From NCBI GenBank assembly GCA_041739275.1, contig JBGSOF010000035.1, forward strand, positions 1-64,000: DNA of 64,000 nt, in the 5' to 3' direction. This document shows, piece by piece, positions 23,840-32,443 of this stretch (position 1 is the stretch's first letter; each line of letters starts with the position of its first letter). The DNA comes from WGMI01 sp041739275. GTDB lineage: Bacteria > Bacteroidota > Bacteroidia > Flavobacteriales > Schleiferiaceae. Position numbers and translations under genes: made by a program. The notes beneath the pieces were generated by a model, which saw nothing but the letters and a program-made list of their open reading frames with translations, made no database searches and was not told the DNA's origin.

Positions 23840-24832
23840 TTATTCCTTGTCCAATTTGTATTTCGACACGTCCATTCCGAACTGCAAGCCCTTCGCCTCG
23901 ACCAATTCGTCGAGCTCGGTGAGCGACTTTTTGCCAAAATTTCTAAACTTCATCAAGTCTGCCTTGGTGTATCCGACCAACTCGCCCAAGGTTTCTACCT
24001 CGGCTGCTTTCAAGCAATTGAGGGCGCGAACACTCAAATCCATGTCTGCGAGACGCGTCTTGAGCAATTGCCTCATTCGAACCACCTCTTCGTCGAAATT
24101 CTCGATCTCTGCGGGAGCTGTTTCTTCGAGAGAAATGCGCTCGTCCGAAAACAGCATAAAATGCTGGATCAAGGTCTTGGCCGCTTCGGTCAATGCCTCC
24201 TTGGGGTGGATACTTCCGTCGGTCGCAATGTCGATAATCAGCTTCTCGTAGTCGGTCTTTTGTTCCACCCGATAGTTCTCGATGCTGTACTTGACATTCT
24301 TGATCGGGGTGTAGATCGAGTCGATAAAGATGGTGCCGATTGGGGTGTTCGGCTTCTTGTTTTCCTCGGCGGGAACATAACCGCGGCCTTTCTCGATGGT
24401 CAATTGCATTTCGAGCTTCACGGTAGGGTCGAGGTTGCAAATCACCAAATCGGGATTCAACACCTGAAAGCCCGTGATGAATTTGCCCAAATCGCCTGCC
24501 GTAATCATCTCCATTCCGAAGAAGGAAGCGTTGACATTTTCGATTTCGAGGTCTGCGATCTGACGCTTGAAGCGAACTTGCTTCAGGTTGAGGACGATTT
24601 CAGTGACGTCTTCAACGACGGCCTTGATCGTGCTGAATTCGTGCTCTACACCTTCAATCTTCACCGAAGTGAAGGCGAAGCCTTCGAGAGAACTCAAGAG
24701 TACGCGCCTGAGGGCGTTGCCGATGGTCAGGCCGTAGCCTGGCTCAAGCGGACGGAATTCGAACTGCCCTTCGATCGGCGAAGCGTGATTGAGCAGAACT
24801 TTTTCCGGTTTTTGAAAATGGAGGATTGCCAT
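23840..24832 (-). CDS. rpoA: RNA polymerase alpha subunit
   Basis: A 330-residue subunit that nucleates RNA polymerase assembly. The N-terminal domain shows GYGLTIGNALRRVLLSSLEG and the dimer/assembly region. The C-terminal domain (about 250-330) has the helix-hairpin-helix RALNCLKAAEVETLGELV followed by FRNFGKKSLTELDEL, used for UP-element and activator contact. Lies between rpsD (31 nt) and rplQ (6 nt). Confidence 0.98.
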   Translation of the reverse strand: MAILHFQKPEKVLLNHASPIEGQFEFRPLEPGYGLTIGNALRRVLLSSLEGFAFTSVKIEGVEHEFSTIKAVVEDVTEIVLNLKQVRFKRQIADLEIENVNASFFGMEMITAGDLGKFITGFQVLNPDLVICNLDPTVKLEMQLTIEKGRGYVPAEENKKPNTPIGTIFIDSIYTPIKNVKYSIENYRVEQKTDYEKLIIDIATDGSIHPKEALTEAAKTLIQHFMLFSDERISLEETAPAEIENFDEEVVRMRQLLKTRLADMDLSVRALNCLKAAEVETLGELVGYTKADLMKFRNFGKKSLTELDELVEAKGLQFGMDVSKYKLDKE

Positions 24833-24863
24833 AGGGCGACAAATCGTGGTTTAGGAGAGAAAA

Positions 24864-25469
24864 TTACTTGGAATACAACTCGACGATCAGCTGTTCCTTA
24901 ATGTTTTCAGGGATTTGGTCGCGAACGGGGATGTTCAAGAAACGACCGACCCGGGTTTCGGGATTCCATTCAAGCCATTCGTAGCGGCTGCGGCTCGAGC
25001 TTACCGACTGATCGATGACCTCGAGAGAGCGGCTTCTTTCGCGGACAGCAATCACATCGCCCGGCTGGACGGAATATGAAGGAATGTTTACAACACCCTG
25101 ATTCACTGTGATGTGAGCATGGCCCACCAACTGTCTTGCCGCCCGACGAGTCGGCGCAATACCCAATCGGTACACGACATTGTCCAAGCGAGACTCACAC
25201 AATTGCAGCAGGTTCTCGCCCGTGATGCCCTTGTGCCTCGAGGCGCGCTCGAACATGTTGCGGAATTGCCTCTCGAGAATGCCGTAGGTGTATTTAGCCT
25301 TTTGCTTCTCGGCGAGCTGGATGGAATATTCCGATTTCTTGCCCCGCTTGCGCGCCTGGCCATGTTGGCCTGGAGGATAGTTGCGCTTGTCAAGGGTGCG
25401 GTCTGGGCCAAAAATAGCCTCGCCGAAGCGGCGGGCAATCTTGGTCTTGGGGCCTCTGTATCTTGCCAT
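24864..25469 (-). CDS. rpsD: 30S ribosomal protein S4
   Basis: A 201-residue primary assembly protein of the small subunit. The start MARYRGPKTKIARRFGE lacks the zinc-binding cysteines found in some S4 proteins, so it is the zinc-free type. The S4 RNA-binding domain covers about 90-155 (CESRLDNVVYRLGIAPTRRAARQLVGHAHI). In E. coli S4 represses its own operon; no such site was looked for here. 28 nt after rpsK. Confidence 0.98.
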   Translation of the reverse strand: MARYRGPKTKIARRFGEAIFGPDRTLDKRNYPPGQHGQARKRGKKSEYSIQLAEKQKAKYTYGILERQFRNMFERASRHKGITGENLLQLCESRLDNVVYRLGIAPTRRAARQLVGHAHITVNQGVVNIPSYSVQPGDVIAVRERSRSLEVIDQSVSSSRSRYEWLEWNPETRVGRFLNIPVRDQIPENIKEQLIVELYSK

Positions 25470-25497
25470 GTCTGGTGAAAATCTGCTCTAAAAACGG

Positions 25498-25893
25498 TTA
25501 AACTCTTCTCCGCTTCGGGGGGCGGCACCCATTGTGCGGAATTGGCGTGATGTCGATGATCTCCGTCACTTCTATGCCGCTGTTGTGGAGCGAACGAATC
25601 GCCGATTCGCGTCCGTTTCCGGGCCCCTTCACGAGGACCTTCACTTTCTTCAAACCCGCTTCCATCGCGCGTCCGCCTGCATCTTCGGCCGCCACTTGAG
25701 CAGCGTAAGGCGTATTTTTCTTCGAGCCTCTAAAGCCCATTTTACCCGCCGAAGACCAAGAAATGACCTGACCGGCCGTATTGGTCAACGAGATGATGAT
25801 GTTGTTGAAGGTCGCATTGATGTGCGCTTCGCCATGGGGTTCAACCTTGACCTTGCGCTTCTTGACGACTTTCGATGAATTGCTCTTTGCCAT
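25498..25893 (-). CDS. rpsK: 30S ribosomal protein S11
   Basis: 131 residues. S11 lies on the platform of the small subunit near the mRNA exit. Family segments are HINATFNNIIISLTN, SWSSAGKMGFRGSKKNTPYAAQ and the C-terminal ITPIPHNGCRPPKRRRV. It starts 10 nt after rpsM. Confidence 0.98.
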   Translation of the reverse strand: MAKSNSSKVVKKRKVKVEPHGEAHINATFNNIIISLTNTAGQVISWSSAGKMGFRGSKKNTPYAAQVAAEDAGGRAMEAGLKKVKVLVKGPGNGRESAIRSLHNSGIEVTEIIDITPIPHNGCRPPKRRRV

Positions 25894-25903
25894 CGTTCAG
25901 TTC

Positions 25904-26281
25904 TTATTTAGTGGCTTTCTTCTTGTTCGCCACGGTCTTGCGCTTGCCTTTGCGAGTGCGGCTATTGTTTTTCGTCCGCTGTCCGCGCAAGGGCAGCCCC
26001 GAGCGATGTCGGATGCCTCGATAGCAGCCAATGTCCATCAATCGCTTGATGCTCAGCTGAACTTCCGAACGGAGTTCACCTTCGACTTTGAAGCCGTCTC
26101 CAATAATTCGACGGATCTCCGAGAGTTGGTCGTCGTCCCAATCCTGAACCTTGGTATCGAATTCGATACCCGCTTCTTTCAGAATGTTTCGAGCCCTGCT
26201 CCGGCCGATGCCGTAGATGTAGGTGAGTCCAATCTCACCCCGCTTGTTCCTCGGGAGGTCAATGCCTGCTATTCTCGCCAT
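25904..26281 (-). CDS. rpsM: 30S ribosomal protein S13
   Basis: 125 residues. S13 contacts the P-site tRNA and bridges to the large subunit. It begins MARIAGIDLPRNKRGEIG with the YIYGIGRSRARNIL helix-turn, and carries HRSGLPLRGQRTKNNSRTRKG before a Lys-rich tail. 18 nt after rpmJ. Confidence 0.98.
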   Translation of the reverse strand: MARIAGIDLPRNKRGEIGLTYIYGIGRSRARNILKEAGIEFDTKVQDWDDDQLSEIRRIIGDGFKVEGELRSEVQLSIKRLMDIGCYRGIRHRSGLPLRGQRTKNNSRTRKGKRKTVANKKKATK

Positions 26282-26299
26282 ACCGTTGTTAAATGGGGC

Positions 26300-26416
26300 T
26301 TAGCCCTGTCGTTGTTTAAACTTGGGGTTCTTCTTGTTGATGATGTACAGCTTTCCTTTTCGCCGTACGATTTTGCAGTCTGCGCTGCGCTTTTTCAGTG
26401 ATGCTCTTACTTTCAT
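26300..26416 (-). CDS. rpmJ: 50S ribosomal protein L36, zinc-less type
   Basis: A 38-residue gene found by translating the gap between infA and rpsM: MKVRASLKKRSADC, then KIVRRKGKLYIINKK and NPKFKQRQG. The usual zinc ligands (two Cys near 11 and 14, Cys27, His33) are reduced to Cys14 alone, the others being Ser, Asn/Lys and Phe. It is therefore the C-minus form and should fold without zinc. The start is ATG at 26416, 30 nt after infA, and TAA occupies 26300-26302. Confidence 0.95.
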   Translation of the reverse strand: MKVRASLKKRSADCKIVRRKGKLYIINKKNPKFKQRQG

Positions 26417-26446
26417 CGCTTCTCTTGGATTGGGCTGTCAAAGGGG

Positions 26447-26662
26447 TTAGTAGCGGTAGGTGATTCGTCCTTTGCTCAAATCATACGGTGTCAGTTCGAG
26501 TTTTACCCGATCTCCCGGGAGCAACTTGATGTAGTTCATCCGCATTTTTCCTGAAATGTGCGCCGTCACTACGTGTCCGTTGTCGAGTTCGACGCGGAAC
26601 ATCGCGTTCGACAAGGCTTCGATAATGCTGCCGTCTTGTTCTATGACCCCTGACTTCGCCAT
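26447..26662 (-). CDS. infA: Translation initiation factor IF-1
   Basis: 71 residues with the standard OB-fold: MAKSGVIEQDGSIIEALSNAMFRVEL, HVTAHISGKMRMNYIKLLPGD, and the C-terminal LSKGRITYRY. IF-1 occupies the 30S A site during initiation. It follows secY by 6 nt. Confidence 0.98.
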   Translation of the reverse strand: MAKSGVIEQDGSIIEALSNAMFRVELDNGHVVTAHISGKMRMNYIKLLPGDRVKLELTPYDLSKGRITYRY

Positions 26663-26668
26663 TAATTG

Positions 26669-28015
26669 TTATACGCTGGGTGTGGTTACGGCCGCTCGGC
26701 CTTGAATCCGTCCTGACTTCATCAACCCATCGTAGTGTCTGTTGAGCAGATAGCTCTCGACTTGTTGCAAAGTATCCAAAATCACACCGACCATAATCAA
26801 AAGAGAGGTGCCCCCGTAGAAGTAGGCAAACTGACTGATAATACCGGCCGACATAGCAAAGGCGGGAAGAATCGACAAAAGTGCGAGGAAAATGGCCCCC
26901 GGAAGGGTGATCCGCGAAAGCACCAAGTCGAGAAACTCTGCGGTGGGCTTCCCGGGCTTGATCCCCGGTATAAAACCACCGCCACGCTTCAGATCATCGG
27001 CCATCTGATTGGTGTTCACCTGAATGGCCGTGTACAAGTACGTGAACAAAACGATCAGAACCGCAAAGATCAAATTGTACCAAAAACCTTGGATATTGCT
27101 GAAGAGCGTCATAAAAGTGGTGGCTCCTCCTCCTTGAATCCCGGCATATGTCAAAACGGTCACCGGAATGAACATAATGGCTTGGGCAAAGATGATCGGC
27201 ATCACACCGGCCGCGTTCACCTTGAGCGGAATGTACTGACGGCTGCTCGCGCCATACTGCACCCCCCCTGCGGTTCTCTTGGCATACTGAACGGGGATTC
27301 GACGAGTGGCCTGAACCAGTGCGATGCTGAGCATGATAACCACGAGCAAGGCGACAATTTCCACGAGGAAGATCACCAAACCGCCGCCCTTGTTCTCAAA
27401 CCGAGAAATCAATTCTTGGAAAAACGCTTGGGGCAAGCTGGCGATGATCCCCACCATAATGAGGAGCGATATGCCGTTCCCAATTCCCTTGTCGGTGATG
27501 CGCTCACCCAACCACATCGCGAACACCGTACCCGTGGTCAAGACCATAATGGCCGTCGGCCAAAAAATACCTGCCGGCATGCTGATGACCACATTTTGTT
27601 GAATGAGGTTGGCAATGTATCCCGGAGCCTGGGCAATTGTAATTCCGATCGTCAGAACTCGGGTGATTTGATTCAACTTCCTCCTTCCGCTCTCGCCCTC
27701 CTTCTGCATCTTTTGGAAACTCGGAACGGCCATCGCCAGCAATTGAATGACAATCGATGCCGAGATGTACGGCATAATTCCGAGTGCGAGAATGGATGCA
27801 TTCGCAAAAGCTCCCCCCGTAAAGGCGTTTAGAATTCCGAGAAGACCCGTTCCGCTCTGGCTTTGTAAGTCAGCCAAACTCTTGGGGTCGATCCCCGGCA
27901 AGACCACATTCGATCCAAGGCGGTAAACGAACAAGAGCCCCAAGGTGAGCAGGATCTTGTTCTTGAGCTCTTCGATCTTCCAAATGTTCTTGAGGGTTTC
28001 GATCAGGCGCTTCAT
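26669..28015 (-). CDS. secY: Protein translocase subunit SecY
   Basis: A 448-residue channel subunit of the Sec translocon with ten hydrophobic segments. Landmarks are VVLPGIDPK, the plug region GGAFANASILALGIMPYISASIVIQLL, and the cytoplasmic loop KRTAGGVQYGASSRQYIPLKVNAAGVMPIIFA. It is the only membrane protein in the block, 19 nt after rplO. Confidence 0.98.
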   Translation of the reverse strand: MKRLIETLKNIWKIEELKNKILLTLGLLFVYRLGSNVVLPGIDPKSLADLQSQSGTGLLGILNAFTGGAFANASILALGIMPYISASIVIQLLAMAVPSFQKMQKEGESGRRKLNQITRVLTIGITIAQAPGYIANLIQQNVVISMPAGIFWPTAIMVLTTGTVFAMWLGERITDKGIGNGISLLIMVGIIASLPQAFFQELISRFENKGGGLVIFLVEIVALLVVIMLSIALVQATRRIPVQYAKRTAGGVQYGASSRQYIPLKVNAAGVMPIIFAQAIMFIPVTVLTYAGIQGGGATTFMTLFSNIQGFWYNLIFAVLIVLFTYLYTAIQVNTNQMADDLKRGGGFIPGIKPGKPTAEFLDLVLSRITLPGAIFLALLSILPAFAMSAGIISQFAYFYGGTSLLIMVGVILDTLQQVESYLLNRHYDGLMKSGRIQGRAAVTTPSV

Positions 28016-28034
28016 CGGTCGGATGCGTTCAGTA

Positions 28035-28484
28035 TTAGAGCGACGTGGCTGTACCTCCCGCCGCTTCGATGGCAGCGAGGGCTGTTTTGGAAAACTGGTG
28101 TGCGGTGACGCTGATTTTTGCAGTCAGCGTGCCACGTCCGAGAATTTTGAGGAGATCTCGTTTGCCGAGAAGACCGTTTTCAATCAAGATTTCGGGAGTG
28201 ACGACGTCAGATATCTTGCCCTCGTCGACCAATTTCTGCAGAGCGTCAATGTTGATTCCCGTATACTCGACACGGTTGATGTTGGTGAAGCCAAACTTGG
28301 GCACGCGCCTTTGAAGGGGCATTTGACCTCCTTCGAAGCCAATTTTGCGCGAATAACCCGAGTGTTGCTTCGCACCCTTGTGTCCGCGAGTCGAAGTACC
28401 GCCTTTTCCGGAGCCTTGGCCGCGACCCACGCGCTTGCTGTTGTGGGTTGATCCCTCGGCGGGCTTTAAATTGTTGAGTTCCAT
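28035..28484 (-). CDS. rplO: 50S ribosomal protein L15
   Basis: 149 residues from the ATG at 28484 (MELNNLKPAEGSTHNSKRVGRG); an upstream extension to 28511 would overlap the rpmD stop and lacks family similarity. The Gly-rich N-terminus GRGQGSGKGGTSTRGHKGAKQ wraps 23S rRNA. 19 nt after rpmD. Confidence 0.97.
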   Translation of the reverse strand: MELNNLKPAEGSTHNSKRVGRGQGSGKGGTSTRGHKGAKQHSGYSRKIGFEGGQMPLQRRVPKFGFTNINRVEYTGINIDALQKLVDEGKISDVVTPEILIENGLLGKRDLLKILGRGTLTAKISVTAHQFSKTALAAIEAAGGTATSL

Positions 28485-28503
28485 AGATGCGATCGTTATG
28501 CGA

Positions 28504-28686
28504 TTAACCAAGGTTTTCTACGACGAGCAAGTGCTTCACTTGGTCAATCATTCCGAGAATCTGAGGGGTGGCCTCGTGCTCTACACTGGCGTTCATTTTG
28601 CGCAAACCCAAAGCATGCATGGTGCGAACTTGGCGCTCAGGGCGCTTGATCGTACTTCTTACTTGGGTGATTTTAACTTTTGACAT
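28504..28686 (-). CDS. rpmD: 50S ribosomal protein L30
   Basis: A 60-residue ferredoxin-like protein: VKITQVRSTIKRPERQ, then HALGLRKMNASVEHEATPQILGMI. The length is typical. Lies 11 nt after rpsE. Confidence 0.96.
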   Translation of the reverse strand: MSKVKITQVRSTIKRPERQVRTMHALGLRKMNASVEHEATPQILGMIDQVKHLLVVENLG

Positions 28687-28697
28687 GAGTTCGTCCT

Positions 28698-29219
28698 TTA
28701 TCCGTTGAACACTTGGTCCATGCTAATACCCCTGCGCTTGGCAACGGCGCGCGCGTCGCGCATATTCATCAGCGCTTCAAAAGTCGCCTTGACCACGTTA
28801 TGCGGATTCGAAGACCCTTTAGACTTCGCGAGTACATCGTGCACTCCGACACTTTCCAGGACCGCCCGCATCGCGCCCCCTGCAATAACACCGGTTCCGT
28901 GCGAGGCGGGCCTTAAGAAGACCTCTGCGCCCCCAAACTTTCCAACTTCTTCGTGTGGAACGGTCGCGTTGACAATTGGCAAGCGAACCAAGTTCTTCTT
29001 GGCGTCTTCAATCCCTTTTGTGATGGCCTCAGACACTTCCTTGCTCTTGCCCAATCCATAACCCGCTACGCCGTTCTCGTTGCCCACGACAACAATGGCG
29101 GCAAAGCCGAAGGTTCTACCTCCCTTGGTTACTTTGGTCACGCGCTGAACTGCGACCAAGCGGTCGGTCAACTCAAGCCCTCCGGGCTTTACGCGTTCAA
29201 TGGTTTTGTTGAATTTCAT
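28698..29219 (-). CDS. rpsE: 30S ribosomal protein S5
   Basis: 173 residues from the ATG at 29219 (MKFNKTIERVKPGGLEL); the longer frame to 29324 extends into rplR. S5 sits at the mRNA entrance and affects decoding fidelity. It shows RLVAVQRVTKVTKGGRTFGFAAIVVVG and GVIAGGAMRAVLESVGVHDVL. 19 nt after rplR. Confidence 0.97.
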   Translation of the reverse strand: MKFNKTIERVKPGGLELTDRLVAVQRVTKVTKGGRTFGFAAIVVVGNENGVAGYGLGKSKEVSEAITKGIEDAKKNLVRLPIVNATVPHEEVGKFGGAEVFLRPASHGTGVIAGGAMRAVLESVGVHDVLAKSKGSSNPHNVVKATFEALMNMRDARAVAKRRGISMDQVFNG

Positions 29220-29238
29220 GAATGTTTCGCCTCGGAGG

Positions 29239-29595
29239 TTAAAATTGAAGACCGCCTTCGCGCGCACCGTCGGCCAAAGCCTTGACACGCCCGTGATACT
29301 GATAGCCACCGCGATCGAACGCACAACGATCGACCCCAGCTTGCTTGCCGCGCTCGGCGAGTAACTTGCCCACCTTGGCCGACAATTCGGTCTTGGTGCC
29401 TGCTTCGGCTTTCAACTCTTTGTCGAGAGACGAGGCTGCCGCAAGGGTTAGACCGCGCACATCGTCGATCAACTGCGCATAGATTTCTTCGTTGCTGCGG
29501 AAAACCGAGAGGCGGGGCATTTCGGTCGTTCCCTTTACAATTCGCCGAATTCGCTTGCGAATTCTGAGGCGGCGTTCTTCTTTGGTGAGTGCCAT
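29239..29595 (-). CDS. rplR: 50S ribosomal protein L18
   Basis: 118 residues. L18 binds 5S rRNA with L5. The basic N-terminus ALTKEERRLRIRKRIRR precedes PRLSVFRSNEEIYAQLIDD, and the end is DRGGYQYHGRVKALADGAREGGLQF. Lies 4 nt after rplF. Confidence 0.97.
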   Translation of the reverse strand: MALTKEERRLRIRKRIRRIVKGTTEMPRLSVFRSNEEIYAQLIDDVRGLTLAAASSLDKELKAEAGTKTELSAKVGKLLAERGKQAGVDRCAFDRGGYQYHGRVKALADGAREGGLQF

Positions 29596-29599
29596 TTTC

Positions 29600-30154
29600 T
29601 TACTTCTTACCGGCTGATTTACCTGCTTTCCGGCGTACTTGTTCGCCTACAAAACGCACGCCCTTTCCCTTGTACGGCTCAGGCTTGCGGAACGAACGAA
29701 TCTTCGCCGTAACCATTCCGAGAAGCTGTTTGTCGAAAGACGTCAAACTAACCACCGGGTTTTTTCCTTTTTCCATCGCTGCCTCGACTTTGACCTCGGT
29801 GGGCAACTGAATCATAATGTTGTGCGAGAAACCGAGCGAAAGATCGAGGGTTTGCCCTGCGGCTGCCGCGCGATATCCCACACCGACCAACTCGAGTTGG
29901 CTCTTCCAACCCTCGCTGACGCCCTTGATCATGTTTGCGATCAAAGACCGATACAAGCCGTGCAATGCGCGATTTTGCTTGCTGTCGTCCGGGCGCGACA
30001 AGACGATCACCCCGTCTTCGATCTCTACGCCGATAGCGGGATCGATGGTTTGGCGAAGTTCGCCGAGCTTGCCTTTGACCACGATCACCTCGCCGTCTTT
30101 TCGAAAATCGACTCCACTTGGGAGTGTGATCGGAGCTTTACCTATACGTGACAT
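29600..30154 (-). CDS. rplF: 50S ribosomal protein L6
   Basis: 184 residues with the two tandem L6 domains. It begins MSRIGKAPITLPSGV; the second domain ends KPEPYKGKGVRFVGEQVRRKAGKSAGKK, the family signature with a Lys-rich tail. Lies near the factor-binding site. 17 nt after rpsH. Confidence 0.98.
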   Translation of the reverse strand: MSRIGKAPITLPSGVDFRKDGEVIVVKGKLGELRQTIDPAIGVEIEDGVIVLSRPDDSKQNRALHGLYRSLIANMIKGVSEGWKSQLELVGVGYRAAAAGQTLDLSLGFSHNIMIQLPTEVKVEAAMEKGKNPVVSLTSFDKQLLGMVTAKIRSFRKPEPYKGKGVRFVGEQVRRKAGKSAGKK

Positions 30155-30171
30155 ACGAATGGAGTAGTGTT

Positions 30172-30570
30172 TTAGTAAACGAAACAGAGTACTTCTCCGC
30201 CCACGTTCTCTCTGCGCGCCTGCTTGTCGGTCATTACACCTCTTGAAGTAGAGATGATCGCGATTCCCAAGCCGTTTTTAACTCGCGGCATCTCCGTCGA
30301 GCCCTTATAGCTCCGCAAACCGGGCTTACTCACGCGTTGAAGCTTTTGAATGGCCGGCAATTTGGTTGCTCGGTCGTATTTGAGCGCAATCTTGAGAACA
30401 TTCTGAGGCGCCTTCTCCTCTACTTTGTAGCTGAGAATGTATCCTTGCTCTTGAAGGATGCGAGCCATCTCAGTTTTGAGCTTAGATGACGGGATTTCTA
30501 CCACTTTGTGCTTGGCCATCATGGCGTTGCGAACACGGGTAAGGAAGTCGGCTATAGGATCGGTGAACAT
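30172..30570 (-). CDS. rpsH: 30S ribosomal protein S8
   Basis: 132 residues. It begins MFTDPIADFLTRVRNAMMAKH and carries the signature GLGIAIISTSRGVMTDKQAR near the end. S8 binds the central domain of 16S rRNA, and in E. coli it also represses the spc operon. 20 nt after rpsN. Confidence 0.98.
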   Translation of the reverse strand: MFTDPIADFLTRVRNAMMAKHKVVEIPSSKLKTEMARILQEQGYILSYKVEEKAPQNVLKIALKYDRATKLPAIQKLQRVSKPGLRSYKGSTEMPRVKNGLGIAIISTSRGVMTDKQARRENVGGEVLCFVY

Positions 30571-30590
30571 CGTCTATTGAGAACTAAAAA

Positions 30591-30860
30591 TTACCAGCTG
30601 GCCTTTTTGACACCGGGAATCAAACCATTGAGCGCCATCTCGCGGAAGGTGACCCTCGAAAGTCCAAACTGGCGCATGTACCCGCGCGGACGGCCTGTGA
30701 GCTTGCAGCGATTGTGCGCGCGCACCGGAGAAGCGTTTTTGGGCAACTTCTGTAGGGCCTCGTAATCTCCCGCTTCTTTCAATGCCGCTCTTTTGGTGGC
30801 ATATCGGGCGATCATCGCAGCACGTTTGCGCTCGCGCGCCTTCATTGATTCTTTTGCCAT
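30591..30860 (-). CDS. rpsN: 30S ribosomal protein S14, zinc-independent type
   Basis: 89 residues, the long form of S14. The C-terminal part HNRCKLTGRPRGYMRQFGLSRVTFREMA lacks the paired CxxC motifs, so no zinc is needed. It begins MAKESMKARERKR. Lies 4 nt after rplE. Confidence 0.97.
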   Translation of the reverse strand: MAKESMKARERKRAAMIARYATKRAALKEAGDYEALQKLPKNASPVRAHNRCKLTGRPRGYMRQFGLSRVTFREMALNGLIPGVKKASW

Positions 30861-30864
30861 GGTC

Positions 30865-31419
30865 TTATTTGCCTTTTTTGAAGGGCAGTCCGAAGTGAGT
30901 CAGCAAGGCCTTTGCCTCTTTGTCGGTGTCCGCAGTGGTTACGAAAGTGATGTCCATACCTGAAATCCGATTCGTTTTGTCGATGTCGATTTCCGGAAAG
31001 ATGATTTGCTCCGTGATTCCGAGGTTGTAATTCCCCCGGCCGTCAAAGCCATTGGCCTTGATGCCGTTGAAGTCGCGAATACGCGGAAGCGCAGAGAAAA
31101 CCAAGCGCTCGAGGAACTCGTACATTTTCTCGCCCCTCAAGGTGACGCGCACACCGACGGGCATGCCCTTGCGCAACTTGAAGTTGGAGATGTCCTTTTT
31201 CGAGTAGGTGGCGACGGCTTTTTGACCCGCAATTCGCGTCATCTCGTCGGTGGCGTACTCGATGAGCTTTTTGTCGGCAGTGGCCTGACCTACGCCCTGG
31301 CTCAGGACGATTTTCTTGATCCTCGGGATTTGCATCACCGAAGTGTAGCCGAATTCCTCCATCATGGCCGGAGCGATGCGGCTTTGGAATTCTTGCTTGA
31401 GTTTGGGTTGGTAGTTCAT
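30865..31419 (-). CDS. rplE: 50S ribosomal protein L5
   Basis: 184 residues. L5 anchors 5S rRNA and touches the P-site tRNA. I choose the ATG at 31419, which shares one base with the rplX stop (TGATG), over the GTG at 31422. Segments seen are MQIPRIKKIVLSQGVGQA, KLRKGMPVGVRVTLRG and FPEIDIDKTNRISGMDIT. Confidence 0.97.
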   Translation of the reverse strand: MNYQPKLKQEFQSRIAPAMMEEFGYTSVMQIPRIKKIVLSQGVGQATADKKLIEYATDEMTRIAGQKAVATYSKKDISNFKLRKGMPVGVRVTLRGEKMYEFLERLVFSALPRIRDFNGIKANGFDGRGNYNLGITEQIIFPEIDIDKTNRISGMDITFVTTADTDKEAKALLTHFGLPFKKGK

Positions 31420-31760
31420 CACTTAAGAGCTTCTCCCGATTTCTTGGCGTAACGCTCCGACTTGCCTTCGGCGTTCAAACGGCGCCCGATCCGCGACGGC
31501 TGAGCCGTTTTGGGATCAGAGACCATGAGATTGCTCAAGTGAATGGGAGCTTCTTTTTCGACAATGCCTCCTTGAGGATTGGTCGCACTTGGCTTGGTGT
31601 GGCGTTTCACCACATTGCGACCCTCGACCAAGGCTTTTTGCTTGCGCGGATTCTCGTCGTAGATCACTTCGATCACCTTGCTCGGCTTCTCGTCTTTGCG
31701 GTGTTTGGAGTTGCCCGTCAGGACAAAAACCAAATCGCCTTTTTTAATTGGATACTTCAT
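31419..31760 (-). CDS. rplX: 50S ribosomal protein L24
   Basis: 113 residues with a KOW motif near the start (IKKGDLVFVLTGNSKHRK). L24 helps start large-subunit assembly. The segment VVKRHTKPSATNPQGGIVEKEAPIHLSNLM is typical. Its TGA overlaps the rplE start by one base. Confidence 0.97.
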   Translation of the reverse strand: MKYPIKKGDLVFVLTGNSKHRKDEKPSKVIEVIYDENPRKQKALVEGRNVVKRHTKPSATNPQGGIVEKEAPIHLSNLMVSDPKTAQPSRIGRRLNAEGKSERYAKKSGEALK

Positions 31761-31765
31761 GGACC

Positions 31766-32134
31766 TTAAAGCACTTCAGGTGCGAGTGAAACGATTTTCA
31801 TGTATTGCTTGTCGCGGAGCTCGCGGGCAACGGGTCCGAAGACGCGAGTTCCGCGCATCTCGCCGGCGGCGTTCAAAAGAACACAGGCGTTGTCGTCGAA
31901 TCGGATGTACGAACCGTCCGGACGGCGCACTTCCTTGCGCGTCCTTACGACCACGGCCTTGCTCACTTGGCCCTTTTTGACGTTGCCCCCCGAGCTGGCG
32001 TCTTTAACCGACACGACGATGGTGTCGCCCAAAGCGGCGTAGCGGCGACGAGTTCCTCCGAGGACTCGGATGCAGAGCACTTCTTTGGCTCCCGTATTGT
32101 CTGCGACCTTAAGTCGGCTTTCCTGTTGTACCAT
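31766..32134 (-). CDS. rplN: 50S ribosomal protein L14
   Basis: 122 residues: MVQQESRLKVADNTGAKEVLCIRVLGG at the start and the signature GTRVFGPVARELRDKQYMKIVSLAPEVL at the end. It forms an intersubunit bridge. Lies 16 nt after rpsQ. Confidence 0.98.
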   Translation of the reverse strand: MVQQESRLKVADNTGAKEVLCIRVLGGTRRRYAALGDTIVVSVKDASSGGNVKKGQVSKAVVVRTRKEVRRPDGSYIRFDDNACVLLNAAGEMRGTRVFGPVARELRDKQYMKIVSLAPEVL

Positions 32135-32150
32135 GGTTGATTCGGAGGAA

Positions 32151-32429
32151 TTACTTGGCTCGTTCGATGACCTCGACCAAGCGCCAAGTCTTCGTCTTGC
32201 TGATGGGTCGGGTTTCCATAATGCGCACCAAGTCGCCCTCGTTGCACGTGTTCTCTTCGTCGTGAGCGTGGAACTTCTTGGTAAACTTGATGAACTTGCC
32301 GTAAATCGGGTGCTTCTTTTTGCGTTCGACGCTCACCACGATCGACTTGTCCATTTTGCTGCTGGTCACAATGCCAACCCGCTCTTTGCGCAGGTTTCGA
32401 ATGGCTGTATTTTGAATGGGCTCTTCCAT
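32151..32429 (-). CDS. rpsQ: 30S ribosomal protein S17
   Basis: 92 residues from the ATG at 32429 (MEEPIQNTAIRNLRKERVG); a TTG at 32447 would overlap rpmC. It is an OB-fold protein with GIVTSSKMDKSIVVSVERKKKHPIYGKFI and the signature GDLVRIMETRPISKTKTWRLVEV. Confidence 0.97.
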   Translation of the reverse strand: MEEPIQNTAIRNLRKERVGIVTSSKMDKSIVVSVERKKKHPIYGKFIKFTKKFHAHDEENTCNEGDLVRIMETRPISKTKTWRLVEVIERAK

Positions 32430-32443
32430 GGGAATATTCGGGA

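Noticed and set aside
23741..24901. 386-residue plus-strand frame opposite rpoA
   Set aside because: Antisense to rpoA and the start of rplQ; no protein features.
26735..27832. 365-residue plus-strand frame opposite secY
   Set aside because: Antisense to SecY, with a His/Arg/Asn-rich composition from reversed membrane codons.
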